Counted from the first letter of the stretch, positions 25,895 through 35,168 are shown. The stretch: 64,000 nucleotides of DNA from Bog-756 sp963831535 (GCA_963831535.1 CAWHQP010000009.1:1-64000); one strand, 5' to 3'. Numbers and translations are program-made. The notes: generated by a model from the letters alone, not told the origin.

Positions 25895-26566
25895 CTAGAG
25901 GTAGTGCAGCAGGTGGACCAACAGCTCGAGCACAACGATCAGAACGCCAACCAGCACCAGCCCCCCGATGTAGAGGAGCCTTCGGCCGATCGGTCGGCCG
26001 CGTCCACCGGCGGTCCCGAAGCCCACGACCGCCAGGGCCAGGACCCCGACGATTTCGGCCAGGGCGAATGCCGTCTTGACCTCCCACACACCCACGCCGG
26101 CCAGGATGAAGATGACGGTGGCGGGGATGGCCGCGGTAACGATGGTCCACGATCCCCGCAGCTCGGCCCGCACATCAGACCGACGGAGCTCCAGGTTCTG
26201 CCACGACCGGAGGATGACCAGCTGGGAGAGCCCGTGCGCCAGCCAGATGGCCACGGCTCCCACCACCACCACCCCGGCGGTGGTGAGGGCAGCAGGATGG
26301 GGCTCGAAGGTCAGGCCGGCAATGGCCACCAACGTCGAGATCGTCCCGTAGACATAGTCGGCCAGCCAGACCACCGAGCGGTCGTGGTGATCGTGGCGCA
26401 TTCGGCGCGCCTGCTGACCGAGGGTCGGTGGCTCGGGGGCGGGATCCGGGCCGGACGATCGCCCATCCACCCCGGTACCCTCGATGGCTCCACCCATGTC
26501 CCGATCGGTCAGATCCCCGTCGGTGGGGTCATCCTCCCGGGATCCGGTCACCACGTCTCCCCGCAC
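25895..26566 (-). CDS. Polytopic membrane protein of unknown function
   Basis: A 223-aa protein with a polar N-terminus (1-60) and five hydrophobic segments, including DYVYGTISTLVAIAGL, VVVVGAVAIWLAHGLSQLV and IIVVLEL-type helices near the end. The YGT and IWLAHGLSQ motifs resemble a widespread actinobacterial membrane family without an assigned function. No catalytic residues are evident. It ends 34 bp downstream of the next membrane gene and is probably co-transcribed with it. Confidence 0.75.
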   Translation of the reverse strand: MRGDVVTGSREDDPTDGDLTDRDMGGAIEGTGVDGRSSGPDPAPEPPTLGQQARRMRHDHHDRSVVWLADYVYGTISTLVAIAGLTFEPHPAALTTAGVVVVGAVAIWLAHGLSQLVILRSWQNLELRRSDVRAELRGSWTIVTAAIPATVIFILAGVGVWEVKTAFALAEIVGVLALAVVGFGTAGGRGRPIGRRLLYIGGLVLVGVLIVVLELLVHLLHYL

Positions 26567-26600
26567 CCGGCGACCGTGGCCGCCGGGGGGAAGCGCTCCC

Positions 26601-27107
26601 CTAGCGGCGACCCGACCGCCTGGCCCCGACGGGGGCGATGTGGACGAGTGCGTTGTAGGTCACCAGGGCGATGGCGAGATGCATGACCAGCAGCACGCTC
26701 ACTGCCTTGCCCGGTGCACCGTGGAGGAAGATCCAGAGATCCGGCACGAACAGGACCAACGTGACCACGATGGCCATACGGAAGAAGAGCCATCGGGGTT
26801 GGGACGAGATCCGGGTCACGACGGGCCAGGCCACACAGGCGATGATCACGCCGATGACGGTGAGTTTGGCGTAGTCGGAGAACTGGAAGTGGACATAGCC
26901 CTTGGTGGAGGTGAAGACCCTGGTGCCGGCAGCCACGACCAGTGCGTCCGCCCCCAACGATCCCACCAGCGAGACCACGGTGGCGAGAACGAGGCGCCCC
27001 CACCCCGGTTGCACGGGGTCGGCCTCGAAATCCACCTTGAACACGCCCAGTAGCCGGTCGATACCCGGGCCGAACGAGACCGTGCCCGGCTGAGACGAAG
27101 TTCCCAT
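26601..27107 (-). CDS. Four-helix membrane protein (DUF6069-like)
   Basis: A 168-aa protein with four membrane segments (about 40-60, 80-98, 108-126, 133-153). SDYAKLTVIGVIIACVAWPV and KAVSVLLVMHLAIALVTYNA match what I recall of the DUF6069 family; the assignment is tentative. Its function is unknown. It lies upstream of another membrane protein gene on the same strand. Confidence 0.72.
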   Translation of the reverse strand: MGTSSQPGTVSFGPGIDRLLGVFKVDFEADPVQPGWGRLVLATVVSLVGSLGADALVVAAGTRVFTSTKGYVHFQFSDYAKLTVIGVIIACVAWPVVTRISSQPRWLFFRMAIVVTLVLFVPDLWIFLHGAPGKAVSVLLVMHLAIALVTYNALVHIAPVGARRSGRR

Positions 27108-27479
27108 CAGCCGAGCTTAGACAGTGGTTCCTGACGATCTGATGAACCGGTGGGATCGGGCCGTTACGGGTCGGCACCGCCCGCGCCGCCGGTTGAGACG
27201 ATGCAGCCGGCGGTGTCCCGACCGTCCCGGTGGGCGAGTCACCGGTGACCGACGGCACGCTCGTCACCCACCGATCCCCGATCCCATCCGTCGAGCCCTA
27301 GTCCGCAACGAATTGTGGAGTCGGGATCGGGAAACCTCCAGGTCAGTGGCATACACCCGCCTCCGTTTCTGGGGAGGCCGGATGGACGCGAGGACCGTAA
27401 ACCTAGCGCGTACCGGTCGGAACCGGTGATGGGGATCATCCGTCGGGGTCGTGCCAATAGTTATATGATCATCACTATT
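27108..27479. other. Divergent intergenic region, membrane protein / MFS exporter
   Basis: About 370 bp with no credible gene. The last 30 bases before the MFS start are AT-rich and hold an inverted repeat and a -10-like TATGAT, described separately. Confidence 0.5.
27456..27479 (+). promoter_or_regulatory. Inverted repeat and -10-like element abutting the MFS start
   Basis: AATAGT (27456-27461) and ACTATT (27474-27479) form a 6-bp inverted repeat with a 12-base centre containing TGATCA. TATGAT at 27464-27469 is a good -10 match and would start transcription at about the ATG. No Shine-Dalgarno is present. The MarR protein encoded downstream is the obvious candidate to bind here. Confidence 0.5.
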
Positions 27480-28952
27480 ATGGTTGTGCAACAAATTGAA
27501 CAGGCGGCTCCGCCTCCTGAGCTCAGCCGACGCCGACGCGTCGGCGTGTTGCTCATCTGCTCGATGAGTCTCCTCATCGTGGGGCTCGACGTGACCATCG
27601 TCAACGTGGCCCTCCCCTCGATCGGTCGCGACTTCAATGCCTCCGTCTCGGGGCTGCAGTGGACGGTTGACGCCTACACGCTGGTGTTGGCCAGCCTGCT
27701 CATGCTCTCTGGGTCGACCGCCGACCGCCTGGGGCGGAAGCGGACCTTCGTCACCGGACTGCTGGTCTTCTCGGCCGGATCCCTCCTCTGCAGCCTGGCC
27801 CCGAGTCTGACCCTGCTGGTCGTGTTCCGCATGGTGCAGGCCGTGGGCGGGTCGATGCTCAATCCGGTGGCCATGTCCATCATCACCAACACGTTCACCG
27901 ACCCGAGAGAGCGGGCTCAGGCCGTCGGCGTGTGGGCGGCCGTCGTCGGGGTGAGCATGGCCCTCGGTCCGGTGGTCGGCGGGATCCTGGTCGACACGGT
28001 CGGATGGCGGTCGATCTTCTGGATCAACCTGCCGGTCGGCCTGGCCGCCGTGCTTCTGACCCTCCGGTTCATCCCCGAGTCGCGGGCCCCGAAGCCCCGC
28101 AGGGTCGACGGGGTCGGACAGGTACTGGTGATGGTGCTCCTGGCCTCCCTGACCTACGGCATCATCGAGGCGCCGGACCGCGGCTGGGGTGCCCCGGTCA
28201 TCCTGGCGTCGTTCGCCCTCTCGGTGGTCGCCCTGCTCGGACTCGTCGCCTGGGAGGGCCGGCGCGACGAGCCCCTGATCGACCTCCGCTTCTTCCGGTC
28301 GGTGCCGTTCTCGGGTGCCGCGGTCATCGCCGTCGCCGCCTTTGCCACCCTGGGTGGGTTCCTCTTCCTCAACACCCTCTACCTCCAAGAGGTCCGCGGC
28401 TTCTCGCCCCTGCGGGCCGGCCTCTACACCCTGCCCATGGCGGCCATGACCATGGTGCTCCCACCGATCTCGGGGAGGCTCGTGGGCACGAGGGGATCCC
28501 GGATACCCTTGCTGATCGCCGGAACGGCCCTCACGGTGAGTTGCGTCATGCTGAGTTTCCTCGGGGCCACCACCTCCATCACCTGGCTGTTCGCCTCCTA
28601 TGTGGTGTTCGGGATCGGCTTCGGGTTCGTCAACGCCCCGATCACCAATGCCGCCGTCTCGGGCATGCCCCGGGCCCAGGCCGGGGTGGCGGCGGCCATC
28701 GCCTCCACCTCCCGTCAGGTGGGGGCCACGTTGGGGGTGGCCGTCGTGGGTGCGCTGCTCGCCTCCTCCCTGGCCGGGGCACACAACGTCGAGGTCGCCT
28801 CCGCCACGCATGCCGGCTGGTGGGTGCTGGCCGGGTGTGGCGTGGTGGTCCTCGTACTCGGTCAGGTCGTGACGACCGACTGGGCCCACCGGACCGCCGA
28901 CCGGACGGCGCGGGAGCTCAATCCCGAATTCCTCCTGGGACAGAGCCGGTGA
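27480..28952 (+). CDS. MFS multidrug exporter, DHA2 (EmrB/QacA) family
   Basis: Proton-driven drug efflux protein of 490 aa with about 14 membrane segments. Motifs include LDVTIVNVALPSIGRDF (motif D1 of DHA2), WTVDAYTLVLASLLMLSGS, ADRLGRKRTFVTGLLVF (motif A) and GVSMALGPVVGGILVDTVGW (antiporter motif C). The frame is open for 55 codons upstream, but ATG 27480 fits the family start and the promoter-like sequence. The MarR gene follows directly and probably represses the pair. Confidence 0.92.
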   Translation: MVVQQIEQAAPPPELSRRRRVGVLLICSMSLLIVGLDVTIVNVALPSIGRDFNASVSGLQWTVDAYTLVLASLLMLSGSTADRLGRKRTFVTGLLVFSAGSLLCSLAPSLTLLVVFRMVQAVGGSMLNPVAMSIITNTFTDPRERAQAVGVWAAVVGVSMALGPVVGGILVDTVGWRSIFWINLPVGLAAVLLTLRFIPESRAPKPRRVDGVGQVLVMVLLASLTYGIIEAPDRGWGAPVILASFALSVVALLGLVAWEGRRDEPLIDLRFFRSVPFSGAAVIAVAAFATLGGFLFLNTLYLQEVRGFSPLRAGLYTLPMAAMTMVLPPISGRLVGTRGSRIPLLIAGTALTVSCVMLSFLGATTSITWLFASYVVFGIGFGFVNAPITNAAVSGMPRAQAGVAAAIASTSRQVGATLGVAVVGALLASSLAGAHNVEVASATHAGWWVLAGCGVVVLVLGQVVTTDWAHRTADRTARELNPEFLLGQSR

Positions 28953-29044
28953 CGGCCGGGAAGCGGCCGGCGGAGACGCGCCGGGCGGACGGCGGGTCGG
29001 CCGACGGGGAGCCGATGGACGGGCCGGGCAGGGAAGGGTCCGGG

Positions 29045-29524
29045 ATGGAGGGGCGGAAGACGAGGACTCAGAGGCCGGCGGCCCCTTCCCCGACACCGAC
29101 CGGAGTCGAGGACGAGCCGGCCAGGCGGGCGTGGGCGGCGATGTGCGATCTCGTGCTGGACAACGAGCGCCGGCGCGAGGTCAGCGATGCCCTGGGCATG
29201 CCGTTCGGCCGGATCAGGGCTCTGCGCCGCATCGCACGGTCACCGATGACCATGGGAGAACTCGCCTCCACCCACGGGATCGACGCCCCCTACGCCACGC
29301 TGGTAGTGGACGAGCTGGAGCGCCAGGGGCTGGTGGAACGGCGCCCCCATCCCACCGACCGGCGGGTCAAGGTGGTGGCTTCCACCTCCCGAGGGAGCGC
29401 ACTCGCACGGCAGGCCGAGTCGATCATGAGCCGACCACCCGCAGCGCTGGTCGCACTACCCCGAACCGAACTCGAAACCCTGGCCCGGACCTTGCAGGCG
29501 GTCCACACCCCAACGGTGGGGTGA
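29045..29524 (+). CDS. MarR family transcriptional regulator
   Basis: Dimeric winged-helix regulator of 159 aa. It has RIRALRRIARSPMTMGELAS, DAPYATLVVDELERQGLVER (recognition helix) and HPTDRRVKVVASTSRG (wing). ATG 29045 follows AGGGAAGGG. An alternative GTG at 28949 overlaps the MFS stop (GTGA) and would add 32 low-complexity residues. It lies directly downstream of the exporter, which it most likely controls. Confidence 0.88.
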   Translation: MEGRKTRTQRPAAPSPTPTGVEDEPARRAWAAMCDLVLDNERRREVSDALGMPFGRIRALRRIARSPMTMGELASTHGIDAPYATLVVDELERQGLVERRPHPTDRRVKVVASTSRGSALARQAESIMSRPPAALVALPRTELETLARTLQAVHTPTVG

Positions 29525-29819
29525 GGCACACCTGCCGTCGATTTCCACCATGCCGGCCAGTCTCCGGCGCGGCATCCGATCAGGGCGCCGTGCCGGTTGA
29601 CCGAAGCGCTCCTCGTACGTCATGGATCGGGCCGACATGTCGGCAATCGTGCACCCATGGTGCTCTCCGGCAAGACGAGCCCAGCACCTCACCCGGGCGA
29701 GGGACCGAGCGGTACGACTGGCGCATCGCTTCGGGCTCGCCGCGCGGCCACCATGTGGACGAGCGGATCGTGGCGATCGACGGTCACGAGCCGGGTCCGG
29801 AGGAGAAGTGGTGGGAGAA

Positions 29820-29861
29820 GGGGGACTCCCAGCGTGGAGCCGAGAGTCCCCCCCCCCCCCC
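29820..29861. repeat. Hairpin running into a 14-base C homopolymer
   Basis: A 9-bp stem (29820-29828 with 29844-29852) has a 15-base loop, and its distal arm continues into 14 consecutive C. It lies about 120 bp beyond the nrdJ stop and could act as a terminator for nrdJ. The homopolymer length itself may be an assembly artefact. Confidence 0.45.
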
Positions 29862-29900
29862 GGGACTACGCGCCGACTATTGGCAGAACGCTGACGCTTC

Positions 29901-29967
29901 GTGGAAACCACCGTGTCATCAGGTGGAACGTGCGGTGTCACTTGGTGGAACTACGGCGTGTCGCTTG
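29901..29967. repeat. Three imperfect 22-23-bp tandem repeats
   Basis: The units start at 29901, 29923 and 29945. Each begins GTGGAA and carries GTGTCA/GTGTCG in its second half, with CTTG closing the last two. Multiple short repeats of this kind are found at ends of IS21-like elements and in protein-binding arrays. No intact element is present. Confidence 0.5.
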
Positions 29968-29981
29968 ACGACGACTCACCG

Positions 29982-32945
29982 CTACGAGCACCCACTGGTG
30001 GTGCCGCAGCTCCCGCAGACGTAGCACGAGCCCGCCCGCTGCATGGCGTTTCCGCACTGGTAGCAGTAGGGCGCGTCCCGCGGTTCGGCCCGGGCCAACG
30101 GCTGATCCGACACTGCAGGCGCAGCCGCCTGCGGTACCGGTGCCGGATGGGCGGTCGGCTCCCCGGTATCGAACAGCGTCCCCATGACCGGGATGGCGTC
30201 CTCGGCGCTGCCGTCGAGCACGGTGGCCGTCACCGGGTCGATCGGCTCCACCTCTACGATGCCGCTCGAGGCCGTGGCCGTCTCCTCCACCCCGGGCAGC
30301 GTCGGCTGCATCCGCTCCGCCGTGGAGAGCACGCCGAGCTCAGCCCGCTCGTCGAGGGGCAGGTAGTCCACGGCCAGCCGGCGGAAGATGTAGTCGACCA
30401 GGCTGGTGGCGATGCGCAGTTCGGGGTCGTCGGTGATGCCGGCGGGCTCGAAGCGCATGTTGGTGTACTTCCGCACGTAGGTGGCCAGCGGCACACCGTG
30501 CTGGAGGCCGAGGCTCACCGAGATGGAGAAGGCGTCCATGATGCCGGCCAGGGTCGAGCCCTGCTTGGACACCTTCATGAACACCTCACCCGGGCGTCCG
30601 TCCTCGTACTCCCCGACGGTCACGTAGCCCTCGCAGTCGGCCACCCGGAAGGCGAAGGTCGAGGACTTCCGCCGGCGGGGCAGCCGCTCGCGGACCGCCC
30701 CGATCACCACCGTGTCGGCCGTCCGGGTCTGCTCGTGGGCCAGCGCCGCTTCCAGCCCGGCGATCTTCTCGCTCAGCTCGCGGGCGTGGGCCTCGGCCTC
30801 GGAGGCCGCCGGGAGCGCCCCATTGGCGTCCCCGCCGGGCACCCCTTCGGCAGCGCCGTCCTTCTTGGTCGTGGAGAGCGGCTGGGCCACCTTGCAGTTG
30901 TCCCGGTAGATGGCGACGGCCTTGATCCCCATCCGCCAGGCGTCGATGTGGAGCTGCTCGACGTCCTCCACGGTGACGTCCTCGGGGAGGTTCACCGTCT
31001 TGGAGATGGCGCCGGAGATGAACGGCTGGACCGCACCCATCATGCGCACATGGCCGAGATAGTGGATGGTGTTGTCGCCCATCGAGCAGGCGAACACGGC
31101 CAGGTGCTCCGGCGACAGGTACGGGGCGCCCACGATGGACTTGTGCACGTCGATGTAGGCGACGATCTCGTCCACCTGGTCGGGCGAGTACCCGAGGCGG
31201 GTGAGCGCCCGGGGCACGGTCTGGTTGACGATGGACATGGTGCCGCCGCCCACCAGCTTCTTGGTCTTGACCAGACCGAGGTCGGGCTCCACCCCGGTGG
31301 TGTCGCAGTCCATGAGCAGTCCGATGGTGCCGGTGGGGGCCAGCACGCTGGCCTGCGAGTTGCGCACGCCGTACTGCTCGCCCAGCTCGACGGCCATCTC
31401 CCACGCCTCCTGCGCGGCCGACAGCAGGTCGGTGGGCACTTCCTCCTCGTCGATGGCCGCCACCGCGTCGCGGTGCATCCGCAGCACGTTGAGCATGGGC
31501 TCGACATTCTCGTGGTAGCCGGCGAACGGTCCCATCCGTGCCGCCGTGCGGGCCGAGGTGGCGTAGGCGTGTCCGGTCATGAGGGCGGTGATGGCACCGG
31601 CCCAGGCCCGGCCCTGGTCGGAGTCGTAGGGAAGGCCCTGGGCCATCAGTAGGGCGCCGAGGTTGGCGTAGCCGATACCCAGCTCACGGAAGCGACGCGA
31701 GTTCTCGGTGATCTTCTCCGTGGGGTAGTCGGCGTTGCCCACGATGATCTCCTGGGCGGTGAAGATGACCTCGACCGAGGACCGGAAGCCCTCGATGTCG
31801 AACGACGAATCCTCGTGCAGGTACTTCATCAGGTTGAGGCTGGCCAGGTTGCAGGCCGAGTTGTCGAGGTGCATGTACTCCGAGCACGGGTTGGACCCGT
31901 TGATCCGTCCGGTGTTGGAGGCGGTGTGCCACCGGTTGATGGTGGTGTCGAACTGCATGCCAGGGTCGGCGCACTCCCAGGCCGCCTGGGCGAACTGGCG
32001 GAACAGGTCGCGGGCCGGCACCGAGCGGATGGGCTCCCCGTCGCCCCGGCTGGTCAGGGCCCAGTCGCCCCCGGCCACCACGGCGTCCATGAACTCGTCG
32101 GTGACCCGAACCGAGTTGTTGGCGTTCTGGTACTGCAGGCTGATGGCGTCCTTGCCGTCGAGGTCCATGTCGAAGCCGGCGTCGCGGAGGACCCGAGCCT
32201 TGCGCTCCTCGATGGCCTTGCACCAGATGAAGTCCTCGATGTCCGGGTGGTCGGCGTCGAGGATGACCATCTTGGCCGCCCGGCGGGTCTTGCCGCCGGA
32301 CTTGATGGTCCCGGCCGACGAGTCGGCGCCCCGCATGAAGCTCACCGGACCCGAGGCGGTGCCCCCGCCCTTCAGGAACTCGTGGGACGAGCGGATCCGG
32401 GAGAGGTTCACACCGGCCCCCGAGCCTCCCTTGAAGATCACGCCCTCCTCGGTGTACCAGTTGAGGATGGAGTCCATGGTGTCGTCGACCGAGAGGATGA
32501 AGCAGGCCGATCCCTGCTGGGGTACGCCCGCCACCCCGATGTTGAACCACACCGGTGAGTTGAAAGCGGCCATCTGGTGGATGATGAGGTACTTGAGCTC
32601 GTCCCGGAAGATCTCCGCCTCGTCGTCGTCGGCGAAGTAGCCGTCCTTGATCCCCCACGTGGTGACGGTGTCGACCACCCGGTCGGCCACCTGGCGTAGC
32701 GACCATTCACGCTCGTCGGTGTTGGGGGTGCCGCGGAAGTACTTCTGAGCGAGGATGTTGGTGGCGTTGAGGCTCCATCCCTCGGGTACCTCCACGTTCA
32801 ACTGCTCGAAAGCCACGGCTCCGTCCCGGTAGTTGGTGATCCGGGCGTCGCGTCGCTCCCACACGACCTGGTCGTAGGGGTGGACACCGGCGGTGGTGAA
32901 GTGACGGCGAATGCCGATGCCGACGCGCTGTGGAGCAATGGCCAT
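29982..32945 (-). CDS. nrdJ: Vitamin B12-dependent ribonucleotide reductase (class II)
   Basis: Reduces ribonucleotides to deoxyribonucleotides with adenosylcobalamin as radical source, independent of oxygen. The product has 987 aa, normal for actinobacterial NrdJ. Landmarks: FNSPVWFNIGV, FKGGSGAGVNLSRIRSS, the allosteric/catalytic barrel with NPCSEYMHLDNSACNLASLN, PTGTIGLLMDCDTTGVEPD and the TrpB-like C-terminal region. A zinc ribbon ends the protein (YCYQCGNAM, CYVCGSCG). ATG 32945 follows AAAGAGG; an in-frame ATG 14 codons upstream lacks this. No nrdR gene is seen beside it, but NrdR-box-like DNA lies upstream. Confidence 0.96.
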   Translation of the reverse strand: MAIAPQRVGIGIRRHFTTAGVHPYDQVVWERRDARITNYRDGAVAFEQLNVEVPEGWSLNATNILAQKYFRGTPNTDEREWSLRQVADRVVDTVTTWGIKDGYFADDDEAEIFRDELKYLIIHQMAAFNSPVWFNIGVAGVPQQGSACFILSVDDTMDSILNWYTEEGVIFKGGSGAGVNLSRIRSSHEFLKGGGTASGPVSFMRGADSSAGTIKSGGKTRRAAKMVILDADHPDIEDFIWCKAIEERKARVLRDAGFDMDLDGKDAISLQYQNANNSVRVTDEFMDAVVAGGDWALTSRGDGEPIRSVPARDLFRQFAQAAWECADPGMQFDTTINRWHTASNTGRINGSNPCSEYMHLDNSACNLASLNLMKYLHEDSSFDIEGFRSSVEVIFTAQEIIVGNADYPTEKITENSRRFRELGIGYANLGALLMAQGLPYDSDQGRAWAGAITALMTGHAYATSARTAARMGPFAGYHENVEPMLNVLRMHRDAVAAIDEEEVPTDLLSAAQEAWEMAVELGEQYGVRNSQASVLAPTGTIGLLMDCDTTGVEPDLGLVKTKKLVGGGTMSIVNQTVPRALTRLGYSPDQVDEIVAYIDVHKSIVGAPYLSPEHLAVFACSMGDNTIHYLGHVRMMGAVQPFISGAISKTVNLPEDVTVEDVEQLHIDAWRMGIKAVAIYRDNCKVAQPLSTTKKDGAAEGVPGGDANGALPAASEAEAHARELSEKIAGLEAALAHEQTRTADTVVIGAVRERLPRRRKSSTFAFRVADCEGYVTVGEYEDGRPGEVFMKVSKQGSTLAGIMDAFSISVSLGLQHGVPLATYVRKYTNMRFEPAGITDDPELRIATSLVDYIFRRLAVDYLPLDERAELGVLSTAERMQPTLPGVEETATASSGIVEVEPIDPVTATVLDGSAEDAIPVMGTLFDTGEPTAHPAPVPQAAAPAVSDQPLARAEPRDAPYCYQCGNAMQRAGSCYVCGSCGTTSGCS

Positions 32946-33234
32946 GTGGTGAACCTCTTTCTGGTCTCGGGATGTCGCAGGGTGCAAGCGGTGTTGGGTT
33001 GGTCGCCGCCGGGATCGCTCCGGGGAGTGATCGACTGCGCGTAGAGCGTTGTCTGACTTCCGTCTGTCTTGTCCATCGTGTTCTCGGACGACACCGAGTG
33101 CCGATGCTCCGATCGGGCGTCCGGTCCGATCTGGAGCCGTAACCGGTCCCCTCGTCCAGATCCTCCGGGCCGCCGACCGCCCGATTGCGGACTACGTGGC
33201 TACATCCGACATGTGCAGCTTAGTTGCCCTTCAA

Positions 33235-33250
33235 ACACAATATGTTGTGG
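33235..33250. promoter_or_regulatory. NrdR box (strong match)
   Basis: ACACAATATGTTGTGG fits the NrdR consensus (acaCwAtATaTwGtgt) at almost all positions. NrdR is the ATP/dATP-sensing repressor of ribonucleotide reductase genes. The site lies 290 bp upstream of nrdJ, in the divergent region. Confidence 0.7.
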
Positions 33251-33266
33251 TTATCCCTCCCCCGGG

Positions 33267-33282
33267 GTACGAGATAGTGGGT
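33267..33282. promoter_or_regulatory. Possible second NrdR box (degenerate)
   Basis: It matches about 10 of 16 consensus positions and starts 32 bp after the first box, which is close to the three-helical-turn spacing typical of paired NrdR boxes. The match alone would be weak; the spacing is what supports it. Confidence 0.4.
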
Positions 33283-33507
33283 CTATTACAGCAGCGTAGT
33301 TACATGCCTGTCAACGAACTTCTGTCTTTTTCGAGAGTTTCGGGACAGCGAATTCCCTGTTGAGAGGGCGCTCGCGAAGAATTGCAAATGATTGCTGGTA
33401 GCTAGCGCCTTCTCCGGGTCGATCCGGTCGGCGGAACGCCTCGGGACCTGTCCTCTCGGGATCGGTGTCCGATGATGGTCCCGCACCGGTGTCACTACAG
33501 TCCGGGT

Positions 33508-35089
33508 GTGTCCCCACGCTCCCCGGTGTCCATCGCCATCGACGCCGGGACCACCGGGGTCAGGGCCCTGGTGGTCGACGATCGGGCCAGGGTGGTCGAC
33601 GTCTCCTACCGCGAGCTCACCCAGTTCTACCCACGACCCGGATGGGTCGAGCACGACGCCGACGAGATCTGGGAGGCCGTGCGCGTCACGCTCGACGAGG
33701 TGGCCGGTCGGCTGGCCGAGCACGGTCGGACGGCCCGGGCCATCGGCATCACCAACCAGCGCGAGACCGTCGTGGCGTGGGACAGGCACACGGCGCGGCC
33801 GCGGCACCGGGCCATCGTCTGGCAGGACCGTCGCACCGCCGGCACCTGCCGCCGACTGACCGAGGAGGGCCATCTCCCGATGGTCCGGGAACGCACCGGG
33901 CTCGTTCTCGACCCCTACTTCTCGGCCACCAAGATGCGCTGGCTCCTCGACGAGGGAGGGGTGTCCCGGGGCGGCGAGTTGGCCCTGGCCACGGTCGACT
34001 CGTGGGTGCTCTGGAACCTGACCGGTGGTGTGGACGGTGGGATCTTCGCCACCGACGCTACCAACGCCTCCCGCACGCTCCTCTACGACATCGTCGTCCG
34101 ACGGTGGGCGGACGAACTCGGTGACCTCTTCGATGTGCCGCTCACCGCCCTTCCCGAGGTGCACCCCTCCTGCGGTCGTTTCGGGCGCGTCGCCGACGGT
34201 GCCCTCGGTACCGAATCCCCGCTCCGGGGCGTCCCCATCAGCGGCATCGCCGGGGACCAGCACGCCGCCCTATTCGGGCAGGCCTGCTTCGACCGGGGCA
34301 TGACCAAAGTGACCGTTCGGGACGGGGAGTTTCGTCCTCATGAATGCCGGTCCGGTCTGCCCCGATCCGATCGACGGACTCCTCACCACACTGGCCTGGG
34401 ACCTCGGACCCGACGGGGACATCGCCCTGGGGGCCGACGGGGGTCCCTCGCCCGACCGGTCGTCGGTGGCCTACGCCCTCGAAGGCTCAGTCTTCGTGTC
34501 CGGGGCGGGTGTGCAGTGGCTGCGGGACGGCCTGGGCATCATCGACCGGGCTGCCGACCTCGAGCCCCTGGCCCGATCGGTCGACACCAGTGAGGGGGTC
34601 GTGGTGGTACCGGCCTTCACCGGGCTGGGCAGCCCCTACTGGGATCCCGCGGCCCGCGGCACCATCCTCGGACTCAGCCGTGGCGTGGGTCGGGCCCATC
34701 TGGCCCGGGCCTTGGTGGAGGCCATGAGCTTCCAGGTCCGCGACGTGGTCGAGGCGATGGCGGCGAGCCCCACGGCACCGACAGTCCTCCGGGTCGATGG
34801 TGGAGCCTCGGCCATGGACCTCCTGTTGGAGCTGGTGGCCGACCAGTGCCGTATCCCGGTCCTCCGTCCGCAGTCCGTGGAGACGACGGCCATCGGTGCG
34901 GCCACGCTGGCCGGGCTGGCCGAGGGGGTGTGGGGTTCGATCGACGAGCTGGCTGACCTGTGGACCGAGGACCGCTCCGTTCATCCGACCGGTACGGCCG
35001 ACGATGCCGACCCAGCCCGTCAGGCCTGGTTGCGGGCCGTCGAGCACTCGCGCCACTGGGCCGCCGAGTCTGACCCAACCGGAGACTGA
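33508..35089 (+). pseudogene. glpK: Glycerol kinase, single frameshift
   Basis: FGGY-family kinase that phosphorylates glycerol to glycerol-3-phosphate. The N-terminal half has IAIDAGTTGVRALVVDD, ITNQRETVVAWDR, IVWQDRRTAGTCRRL, DPYFSATKMRWLLD and GIAGDQHAALFGQACF. The C-terminal half, in another frame, has LMNAGPVCPDPIDGLLTTLAW, VPAFTGLGSPYWDPAARGTI and LRVDGGASAMDLLLEL. The break is one extra base near 34315, inside the conserved KVT-(Y/F)-GTGSF loop; GTGSFVLMN reads in the second frame. The start is GTG 33508 (alternatively ATG 33472). If repaired the protein is about 526 aa, near the family norm. A sequencing error is likely. Confidence 0.85.
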
Positions 35090-35168
35090 GGAGTCCGAAG
35101 CGGCCTTTCCGGACAGGCCGCGGAGTCAGAGGGGACGACCCGGCCGGGGTGCCGCCCACCCGGCCGAC

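Larger units (their letters stand above)
29525..29981. other. Intergenic region with poly-C tract, hairpin and short tandem repeats
   Basis: About 460 bp between marR and the 3' end of nrdJ. It has fragments of open frame on both strands but no protein I recognise. It contains a GGGGGACTC/GAGTCCCCC stem (29820-29852), a run of 14 C (29848-29861) and three 22-23-bp repeats (29901-29967). It may be a remnant of a mobile element; no transposase domain is identifiable. Confidence 0.45.
32946..33507. other. Divergent intergenic region, nrdJ / glycerol kinase
   Basis: About 560 bp with no convincing gene. It contains an AT-rich zone (33205-33310) with one strong and one weak NrdR-box-like sequence. 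The 290 bp between these and nrdJ would form a long leader. I looked for a cobalamin riboswitch there and did not find its conserved B12 box. Confidence 0.5.

Noticed and set aside
27264..29096. 610-aa minus-strand open frame
   Set aside because: It lies antisense to the MFS exporter and is rich in H/G/D/E/Q low complexity, a typical GC-skew shadow.
29590..29880. Transposase remnant
   Set aside because: Several short frames exist but none shows a DDE, IstB or recombinase motif. Only the neighbouring short repeats hint at a mobile element.
32946..33234. Cobalamin riboswitch in the nrdJ leader
   Set aside because: The conserved B12 box (GCCAGGAGACC-like) was not found on the minus strand; only a short GAGACC resemblance near 32962 exists.
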